Below are positions 35,205 to 40,729 of a DNA stretch of 40,729 bases, one piece after another. The position numbers were made by a program, and so were the translations under genes. A model generated the notes under the pieces. That model was not told the DNA's origin. It saw nothing but the letters and a program-made list of their open reading frames with translations, and ran no database searches. The stretch comes from Okeania sp. SIO1I7 (GTDB lineage Bacteria > Cyanobacteriota > Cyanobacteriia > Cyanobacteriales > Microcoleaceae): NCBI GenBank assembly GCA_010672585.1, contig JAAHGF010000044.1:1-40729 (forward strand), given 5' to 3'. The stretch's first letter is position 1. Every line of letters starts with the position of its first letter.

Positions 35205-35395
35205 TTAAAATGAGGATTGTTTTTTAACTCAAAATCTAGTTCAGCTTTAGACAGAAACCGTCCTGCTTTAAATAGCATTTGACGACAATAGTAAATACCA
35301 CAATTGGTCAACTTGTTAGCCTCTGTACAAAGGTATTCAAGAATAGCCATTACTTCTGGACTACTTTCAACTAAATGTTGCTGACATCCGTACAT

Positions 35396-35726
35396 TGATA
35401 TATACCTCCCCTAGGTATAATAGCACTATTAAACATAAAATGCCGAATGTAGGTTAATAGTTTTGTGAAAGTGGAATGGGCATCTTGTATGGCATAAAAA
35501 TCAAGGGACAATTCTCACCCCTACTTTCTCTATCTTTCCACCCTCCCCACACTTTGCTTTTTTCAGCAGACCCTAATTAGTATTATTACCACTTCATATT
35601 CCCATTCGCCCCTCAGCAATGACCTATGGATTGTATTAAATGTTACAAATAATCTCAGAAAAAAGCTCTACAATATTGAACCTCAATGCAAATAAAATTT
35701 CAGCCCAAATTTAGTTATTAAAAGAA
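35396..35726. other. Gap between tnpB and the M16 peptidase gene
   Basis: Its left part is presumably the left end of the IS200/IS605 element (35396-35460). Bases 35465-35633 carry the inverted counterpart of the dispersed repeat at 10410-10525 (GTGGAATGGGCATCTTG; CCATTCGCCCCTCAGCAATG). The remainder is the peptidase leader. Confidence 0.5.
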
Positions 35727-37010
35727 TTGTCTGTACGAACTTCTACTCATAATTTTCCAGCTAATGTTTTTAAGCTAGATAATGGTCTAACAATTATTCA
35801 TCAATATATTTCAGCCACTCCAGCAGTGGTGATAGATGTGTGGGTAAGAGCAGGTGCTAGGGAGGAACCGGATAAATGGTCAGGTATGGCTCACTTCCTA
35901 GAACACATGATTTTTAAGGGAACAGAAAAATTAGGTCCTGGAATCTTCGATCGAATAATTGAAAATCGTGGCGGAGTAGCAAATGCTGCGACAAGTCACG
36001 ACTATGCTCATTTTTTTATTACAACTGCTGCCCAATATGTAGAGGAAGTAGTACATCCATTGGCAGAATTATTGTTGCGCGCCTCCATACCAGAATCTGA
36101 ATTTGCTAGAGAGCGGGAAGTGGTATTAGAAGAAATTCGTCAATCAGAAGACTGTGTTGATTCGGTAGGTTTTCAAGCATTGATGGAGAATGTTTACAAA
36201 TATCATCCCTACCGACGTTCAGTGATGGGGACAGCAGAACTTCTGATAGAGCGAGAAGTTGATGAAATGCGTTGTTTTCACAATCATCACTATCAGCCAG
36301 AGAATATGGCAGTGGTAGTTATTGGGAGAGTAGAGCAAACCCAGGTAATAGGATTAGTCAGTGCAGCTTTTGCCAATTTTGCGGAAAAATGTTCTCATTG
36401 TCCACGAGTCGAAATAGTAGCAGAACCTTTAATAACTGAAGTTCGTCGCCAGGAAATATATTTGCCAAGATTAGAACAAGGTCGTCTCACAATGGCTTGG
36501 ATCGGACCTGGAGTCGAACAGCTAGATGATGCTTATGGATTAGATTTACTGTCAATATTATTAGCTGATGGTAGAAGTTCTAGATTGGTTCGAGAATTGC
36601 GCGAAGATTTAGGTTTAGTGCAAGGAATTGTTAGCAGTTTCTCTTTGCAGCAAGACTCAAGTTTATTTACAATTAGCGCTATGCTAGAACCGAAAGATAT
36701 TCCAGAAGTAGAAGCGCGGATTGGCGATCGCCTTTATGAGTTATTAACTCAAGAGATTTCAGAGGCAGAATTAGCTAGGTCTAAGCGTTTATTATGTAAT
36801 GATTATGTGTTTTCCATTGAAAGTCCAGGACAGCTAGCAGGTCTTTATGGTTATTATTTTATTATAGCAAATCCAGAGTTGGCAATCCGTTATCCGCAAA
36901 AAATAGCAGCATTTCAACCAAAAGAATTACTCAATTTAGCTGAAAAATACTTATCTCCAAATCGCTATGCAGTCACAGCATTAATACCTACTTATACTAA
37001 TTTTATCTGA
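35727..37010 (+). CDS. M16 family zinc peptidase (processing-peptidase-like)
   Basis: 427 residues. The inverted zinc motif H56-F-L-E59-H60 (AHFLEHMIFKGTEK) and the third ligand E136 (EVVLEEIRQSED, 76 residues on) are intact, so this is the catalytically competent type. The N-terminal M16 domain covers about 15-200. The C-terminal M16_C domain covers about 200-420 (LPRLEQGRLTMAWIGPG). Relatives include PqqL/YmxG and the beta subunit of mitochondrial processing peptidase. Cyanobacteria often encode two such genes in tandem, one lacking zinc ligands; no second gene follows. Start TTG 35727 is chosen because SVRTSTHNFPANVFKLDNGL aligns with the usual N-terminus; the ribosome site is weak. Confidence 0.9.
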   Translation: MSVRTSTHNFPANVFKLDNGLTIIHQYISATPAVVIDVWVRAGAREEPDKWSGMAHFLEHMIFKGTEKLGPGIFDRIIENRGGVANAATSHDYAHFFITTAAQYVEEVVHPLAELLLRASIPESEFAREREVVLEEIRQSEDCVDSVGFQALMENVYKYHPYRRSVMGTAELLIEREVDEMRCFHNHHYQPENMAVVVIGRVEQTQVIGLVSAAFANFAEKCSHCPRVEIVAEPLITEVRRQEIYLPRLEQGRLTMAWIGPGVEQLDDAYGLDLLSILLADGRSSRLVRELREDLGLVQGIVSSFSLQQDSSLFTISAMLEPKDIPEVEARIGDRLYELLTQEISEAELARSKRLLCNDYVFSIESPGQLAGLYGYYFIIANPELAIRYPQKIAAFQPKELLNLAEKYLSPNRYAVTALIPTYTNFI

Positions 37011-37072
37011 GGCTGCACAGAATTAGGTAGTAGGTGGTAGGTCTTAGGTCTTAGTTCTTAGTATTGAGTGTT

Positions 37073-37271
37073 ATATCATGTCCGGTTGAACAGTTATAAA
37101 TAAATAGCGACCGAGTCCTCAGGAGTCAGGAGTAAACCCACCCCTCGCCCCTCCCCCTCCCAGGAGGGGAAGGAAGAAGGAGGGAAGGAAGAAGGAAGAA
37201 GGAAGAAGGAAGAAGAAGGACTGGAGTTGAAGGAAAAAGTTTTTTTATCACTAATTATCCGGACATGATAT
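37073..37271. mobile_element. MITE of the ATATCATGTCCGG family, copy C
   Basis: 199 bp bounded by ATATCATGTCCGG (37073-37085) and CCGGACATGATAT (37259-37271). Compared with copy B it contains an added CCCACCCCTCGCCCCTCCCC hairpin repeat (37137-37168) and a longer GGAAGAA purine tract (37168-37220). Confidence 0.85.
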
Positions 37272-37444
37272 TATACCAATTTTATCTGAGGTGGTGTAGA
37301 ATTATGAAATTTATTAATATTAAATCCAGTAGCATCGGTGTAATTAAATATCGTAGGTGCTAGGTATTAGGTGGTAGGTTTCAATAATTGATAATTACCT
37401 CTCTCTAAAAGGAAGAGGATTGAATAAAAGGAAAATTTTTTCTC

Positions 37445-37517
37445 TCTTGGTCGATTGGATATGGCGCAGGTTTCGGAGCCATCCCACCCTTCGGGAAGCT
37501 GCGCTAACGACCGCTTG
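37445..37517. repeat. Inverted copy of the GCGGTCGTT element
   Basis: CTTGGTCGATTGGATATGGC, GCCATCCCACCCTTCGGGAA and GCTAACGACCGC are the reverse complement of the repeats at 27295-27471. Confidence 0.75.
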
Positions 37518-37552
37518 TTTCTTCTTTAAAAGAGAGGCATTTTACCTTAATT

Positions 37553-37642
37553 ATAGTAGTTAAACTTAAAAATGAGACGTTTTTCGTCTGAAACTCCCTC
37601 ATAGCAAGAAAGCTTTGTCTCAATCTAAAGTTAAATGACTAT
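37553..37642. mobile_element. ~90-bp MITE-like element, left copy
   Basis: Ends ATAGTAGTTAA (37553) and TTAAATGACTAT (to 37642). The interior (TTTTCGTCTGAAACTC, AGCAAGAAAGCTTTGTCTCA) matches 39271-39361 in the same orientation. Confidence 0.7.
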
Positions 37643-37730
37643 ATTCAGTAAATTCAAGATCGAACACTGAAGTTGGCGGAAATTTGGGATATTTCTTTAA
37701 CATTTTGGACTTTGGACAAAAAGAAAAACA

Positions 37731-37753
37731 GTTAGCGTAATATTTACGCTAAC
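37731..37753. repeat. 23-bp palindrome, left copy
   Basis: GTTAGCGTAA / TTACGCTAAC, ten-base perfect arms around TAT, 13 bases inside the left terminal repeat. Identical right arms occur at 38576 and 39112. Confidence 0.85.
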
Positions 37754-37832
37754 TAACTTAGAGAAATATTTCTCTGTCTCCAGTGAATTTAATCACTGAA
37801 AAATGGCAATAATTAAGAGTTGTCGCCCACTA

Positions 37833-38529
37833 CTAAGAAACTTTTCGTTGTTTTTTGGATTTTTTTTTGCCTTTGATGATAACTTGATGACGAGTTCGTG
37901 GTGTTGTTTTATATCCTTTAATCCGTCCGGTAGAATAACCTCGACGTTTGGGAGATGTAGCCATTGTACCCAAAGTCGAAATTATTCTATAAAAGTCTCT
38001 TTGAACTAAACTGGGAGTAATTTTAACTGATTTATTACTCTTCAAATACTGTTCCCAATGATGAGGTAAAACAACAGCTAAATTCCTTGCTACCCATAAA
38101 TTAACATAAGCAATAAGTGTTAATTTGAACCAATTTTCTTCATGTTTGACATCTGGAGTTGAATAAGCTGTCATTAACAATCTTTGTTTACCAAATCGGA
38201 ACAGATGTTCCATGTCATAACGTTGTCGATAAGATTCATAGCAATCAATGAGGCTTAACTCTTCACGACTAGAACCAATCACAATTAGCCACATCGGTTT
38301 CCAAATCTGATTACCAATTTCATCTGTGACAGTAATTCGCACTACTGTTATAATCTCGTCTAAATAAAGGATTTTCAGATAATCCTACTACCGAGTTGGC
38401 CATTTGATTTGATGAGAGAGCATCTAGTAATTCTACGATAGTTTCTTTTCTGACATTAAGTCCATGATAGAGGTTTTCCCTCCAGGATAAGAACTCCTTG
38501 ATTGATTGCCTATTTTCTTGATTTTTCAT
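37833..38529 (-). pseudogene. DDE-type transposase, internally deleted
   Basis: The N-terminal part (start 38529, MKNQENRQSIKEFLSWRENL, LLDALSSNQMANSVVGLSEN, PLFRRDYNS) is joined out of frame to the C-terminal part (38342 to 37833: RITVTDEIGNQIWKPMWLIV, SYRQRYDMEHLFRFGKQRLL). The glutamate in YDMEHLFRFGK is the probable third DDE residue; the central part with the first two acidic residues is missing. The C-terminus is very basic (KGKKKSKKQRKVS). This looks like an IS4/IS701-like transposase, but the subfamily is not certain. The deletion and shift near 38340 make it inactive. Confidence 0.8.
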
Positions 38530-38553
38530 TGTTGTTAATAATACCCCCTAAAT

Positions 38554-38576
38554 GTTAGTGTATATTTTACGCTAAC
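38554..38576. repeat. 23-bp palindrome, central copy in a divergent promoter gap
   Basis: GTTAGTGTAT / TTTTACGCTAAC. It lies 24 bases upstream of the transposase start and 27 bases upstream of the passenger start, so it could govern both. Confidence 0.8.
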
Positions 38577-38603
38577 ATTTGCCTTTTTTAATTCTTCAGT
38601 ATC

Positions 38604-39032
38604 ATGGCTAGTCAAACATCAGAGCAAACCACTCAATCACCAGCTCTCAGAGGAAAACAAATTCAGAGTTTAATTCGTAAGCTCAAGCAGAAAATTCAGA
38701 AAATTGAACGAGAAGGAGAGGTAACTCCCCGTGATTGTCATATCATTCGTTATCAAGTCAATAGAAATCAGAAACTCTACTATTATTATAAATTACAATC
38801 TGCGGAGCCAATTTTTCCAATGGCTACTGATTCTCAGAAAAAAACTAAATATAAATATTTAGGAAAAGCCGGAAGTGAAGCTCATATTAATGCAGTGGAA
38901 AAAATGACTCGAAGAAATATTATTAATGAGTTGGAAAGGGTTGTTCATTCCCTTCAAGAAAGTTATTTAGATATTTGTTTTGGTGGAGAAATTGAACCAG
39001 ACCCATCCTATAATTTTCAGGATGATAAATAA
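38604..39032 (+). CDS. 142-residue passenger protein of the transposon
   Basis: Starts MASQTSEQTTQSPALRGKQI. Residues 15-40 are a basic helix (RGKQIQSLIRKLKQKIQKIE), then NRNQKLYYYYKLQSAEP at about 54-70, KYKYLGKAGSEAH near 91-103, and a long helix to about 130. The YYYYKL and KYKYLGK strands recall DUF6788-type small proteins, but the match is by eye only. It is basic in the middle with an acidic C-terminus, compatible with a nucleic-acid-binding accessory. It diverges from the transposase inside the same transposon, and its flanks both carry the 23-bp palindrome. The frame is intact although the transposase is broken. Weak ribosome site. Confidence 0.6.
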   Translation: MASQTSEQTTQSPALRGKQIQSLIRKLKQKIQKIEREGEVTPRDCHIIRYQVNRNQKLYYYYKLQSAEPIFPMATDSQKKTKYKYLGKAGSEAHINAVEKMTRRNIINELERVVHSLQESYLDICFGGEIEPDPSYNFQDDK

Positions 39033-39089
39033 TGTCAGAAATGAAGATAATTCTAGATTTAATTCGGTCTTTAAACTTTAACGAAAGCA

Positions 39090-39112
39090 GTTAGTGTAAA
39101 CTTTACGCTAAC
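39090..39112. repeat. 23-bp palindrome, right copy
   Basis: GTTAGTGTAA / TTTACGCTAAC, eight bases inside the right terminal repeat and 57 bases after the passenger stop. With the T-run after it, it could also terminate the passenger transcript. Confidence 0.8.
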
Positions 39113-39133
39113 TTTTTTTTGTCCAAAGTCCAA

Positions 39134-39613
39134 TTAACATTTAGAGAAGAACTTTTTTATGATAATTAATCATCCAGATATGCTATAAGGAGGGAAGAGA
39201 ATTTAGAAAGATTTGGCAATGGTTGAAGATGGAACATTTTTTTTATACCGAACCCGAGCGGATTTGATATATAGTCATTTCAAATAAGAATGAAACACTT
39301 TTTCGGCTGAAACTCTTTCAAGGCAAGAAATACTTGTCTCAATCTCAACTGAAATGACTATCACTTGTCTATCTCCACCTACAGTCAACTCTGATTAATA
39401 TATTATTCTATGCAGCTTAGAAATGAATTTGATATTAAAACTAAGTAATAGTTAGTTTTTCCATAACTAAATTAAACATGAATTTTCTTAAGAGTAATAT
39501 TGTGCATAATTTCATATTAATTTAATAGACATACACTTATTTAAGTTGCTACTATTTTTATTAGAAGTACAAAAAACTATATTGCTCCCAACTATAATTC
39601 TAGGTAAAAGTTT
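39134..39613. other. Gap upstream of the VWA-like gene
   Basis: It contains the right MITE copy (39271-39361) and AT-rich sequence. No gene is seen. The 60 bases before 39614 should contain the leader of the VWA-like gene; no strong ribosome site is seen beyond AGGTAAA. Confidence 0.5.
39271..39361. mobile_element. ~90-bp MITE-like element, right copy
   Basis: Perfect 12-bp inverted ends ATAGTCATTTCA (39271-39282) and TGAAATGACTAT (39350-39361). Interior TTTTTCGGCTGAAACTC, GGCAAGAAATACTTGTCTCA matches 37553-37642. The two copies flank the 1.4-kb transposon. Confidence 0.8.
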
Positions 39614-40249
39614 ATGTCTGATAATCTTTCATTACTAAAAAATCGAGACTACACATTTATTTTTGCTCGAAGTTTTGAAAGCTGGTCTGCCTCTAATCTG
39701 TACTATGAAGATTGGATTGCAGCACAAATAAAAATCATTGATTTAGCCAAGCATTGTCAATCATTAGATAGTGATGGAATTACTGTTTATCTTGCTTCTA
39801 GTCCTTTTATCAAGCATACAAACACAGAAGTCGTAAAATTAGCTCAACTATTTCAACTAAAAAATCCTCCAGAAATAATAGATGTAGTAAGTAGTTTGGA
39901 AGATGCTCTTGATGACTATTTTCAACGCAGAGATGCAAAGCAAACTAAAAATGGGGATATTATTTTAGTATTAGTAGATAAAATTTCTGATGAACAAGAA
40001 GCTTTGGTGAATTTAATTATTAATGCTACTGAAAAAATTGACCTAATTCCAGGTACAGAAAATAGTTATGAACTAGGAATTAGTTTTTTACAAATTGGTG
40101 AAGATCCACCAACAACAGAATGCTTGACTTTCCTAGACGATCATCTTGTTAACGCTGGTGCAAAATGTGATATTGTTGACACGAAGTTTTGGTATGAAAT
40201 TAAGCAAAAATCTCTCACAGATATTCTGATTCATGCTTTAGTTGACTAG
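39614..40249 (+). CDS. VWA-like protein with degenerate metal site
   Basis: 211 residues. Several segments match a cyanobacterial von Willebrand factor A family: RDYT at 11-14, DGITVYLASSPF near 54-65, ALDDYFQRRDAKQTKNGD at 97-114 followed by ILVLVD, LGISFLQIGEDP near 154-165, LDDHLVNAGAKCDIVDT near 173-190, and the end LTDILIHALVD. In this family the first strand is followed by the MIDAS DxSxS. Here the sequence is A18-R-S20-F-E22, so D and the second S are replaced. The usual TDG-PDD segment is VDKISDE. The fold is probably retained but Mg2+ binding is probably lost. Function unknown; cytoplasmic. Confidence 0.75.
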   Translation: MSDNLSLLKNRDYTFIFARSFESWSASNLYYEDWIAAQIKIIDLAKHCQSLDSDGITVYLASSPFIKHTNTEVVKLAQLFQLKNPPEIIDVVSSLEDALDDYFQRRDAKQTKNGDIILVLVDKISDEQEALVNLIINATEKIDLIPGTENSYELGISFLQIGEDPPTTECLTFLDDHLVNAGAKCDIVDTKFWYEIKQKSLTDILIHALVD

Positions 40250-40620
40250 CAAAACACTGACATTAAGAACATAGGGGAAAAGTCACCAAAAAACTGGGTA
40301 GTTACGCCTCCCCCTTCTAGCTATCCCTGATAAATAACTCCTGAAAACCTTGTGGGGACCAGGGGAGAAGGGAGCGGGGAAGAAGGGAGAAATAGTCAAT
40401 AAAGCTTGGCAAAACTACTTAACTTATCCAAATTAATGTGCTTTTAAATACATTTTTTCTCAGGAAAAAGCCTTTTGAAGACTTAAACATAATTTGTCTA
40501 TAATGTCTACGTTTTATGTTAAGAAAGATGTTTATAAAGCATAGCTCTTCTAGGGGGAATTTTGATTTGATTTAATACCCATAAATATGCTACAATATTC
40601 TTAGTTAAAAACAACAACAA
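40250..40620. other. Gap before the second tnpB start
   Basis: There is no gene. The region probably includes the left end of an IS200/IS605 element in its last 100 bases (a TCTAGGGGGAA segment and an AT-rich stretch with a TACAATATTCTTAG core), but no clear hairpin pair could be fixed. Confidence 0.4.
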
Positions 40621-40729
40621 TGAAAGCCAGGTACAAATATCGAATTTATCCAACATCGGGACAAAAATACCGAGAGCGCAAAGCTATTTGGTTGTGTCCG
40701 CACAGTCTGGAACGATAGTCTAGCTTGCT
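40621..40729 (+). pseudogene. tnpB: 5' end of another tnpB, frameshifted (cut by window edge)
   Basis: ATG 40621 opens MKARYKYRIYPTSGQK, the usual TnpB N-terminus, but this frame stops after HSLER at TAG. The neighbouring frame reads LFGCVRTVWNDSLAC to the window end, the expected next block. A single-base shift near 40665-40690 separates them, so this copy is already damaged within its first 35 codons. Confidence 0.8.

Larger units (their letters stand above)
34066..35395 (-). pseudogene. tnpB: tnpB of an IS200/IS605-family element, disrupted
   Basis: The N-terminal part starts at 35395 (MYGCQQHLVESSPE, the usual TnpB opening) and runs to HFKAM, after which a 34-bp insertion (about 35167-35204) shifts the frame to a stop at 35135. 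The rest resumes as CAQQTLHSVIESFNSYARLAK and the 345-residue frame from 35103. It keeps the RuvC residues: GIDPG (D106), ETEESYTSK (E241) and NADCNGAAN (D295). A second small repeat (34294-34317) is inserted in frame between GEKP and WKASG. TnpB is an RNA-guided nuclease; this copy should be inactive as full-length protein. No tnpA is present. The C-terminus after GVLMLPQR also looks altered by repeat sequence. Confidence 0.85.
37705..39133. mobile_element. Small transposon with deleted transposase and a passenger gene
   Basis: 13-bp perfect inverted ends TTGGACTTTGGAC (37705-37717) and GTCCAAAGTCCAA (39121-39133) are flanked by an 8-bp direct repeat TTAACATT (37697-37704 and 39134-39141), the expected target duplication. 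Inside are a deleted minus-strand transposase, a 142-residue plus-strand gene and three copies of a 23-bp palindrome (37731-37753, 38554-38576, 39090-39112). It is 1,429 bp and non-autonomous as it stands. Confidence 0.88.

Overview
The window is from a cyanobacterium. It carries the photosystem II cluster rubA-ycf48-psbE-psbF-psbL-psbJ, the NDH-1 genes ndhC-ndhK-ndhJ, an InrS-like nickel sensor, a thylakoid/periplasmic HhoA-type protease, and repeated GCGATCGC (HIP1-like) octamers. The DNA is AT-rich and the gaps are wide and full of short dispersed repeats, MITE-like elements and IS remnants. That pattern recalls repeat-rich filamentous marine genera such as Trichodesmium, Okeania or Moorena, but the genus is a guess.

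Layout. Bases 1-7.3 kb hold a TPR protein, a DUF433 protein, a VapBC-type toxin-antitoxin pair, a broken xisI, an HhoA-like protease with an internal duplication, an InrS-like regulator divergent from it, a membrane protein and an SRPBCC protein. Bases 7.3-12.3 kb hold a small exported peptide, a HAF-repeat protein and a 572-residue protein built from a six-fold repeat I do not recognise. Bases 12.7-20.4 kb are all on the minus strand: a radical SAM protein, a SemiSWEET, an FAH-family hydrolase, an Fe(II)/2-oxoglutarate oxygenase, and a translationally coupled methyltransferase plus divergent isoprenoid synthase. The last four could form a small specialised-metabolite locus. Bases 20.5-26.7 kb are the photosynthesis core: rubA-ycf48-psbEFLJ on minus and ndhCKJ on plus, diverging from about 24.4-25.1 kb. 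Bases 26.7-29.0 kb are a gene-free repeat field. Bases 29.0-33.9 kb encode a giant SdrD-B-like repeat protein. Bases 34-40.7 kb hold a tnpB broken by small repeats, an M16 peptidase, a complete small transposon (TIRs, 8-bp target duplication, deleted transposase, passenger gene, three copies of a 23-bp palindrome), a VWA-like protein lacking its metal site, and the start of a second, frameshifted tnpB.

How the genes work together. Rubredoxin RubA and Ycf48 act in assembly of photosystem II, and PsbE/F/L/J are its cytochrome b559 and small subunits. NdhC/K/J belong to the membrane arm junction and the connecting module of NDH-1. The InrS-like regulator probably controls itself through an inverted repeat that surrounds its -10 box. 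The methyltransferase/isoprenoid synthase pair resembles in logic the methyltransferase plus terpene synthase pairs that make modified terpenes, but the product cannot be read from the sequence.

The most unusual items are the metabolite locus with a non-canonical isoprenoid synthase, the small transposon with triplicated palindromes, the in-gene duplication in the protease, the tnpB gene disrupted by mini-repeats, several MITE families (two with clear target duplications or paired copies), and a stem-like promoter motif shared by ndhC and the giant repeat protein.
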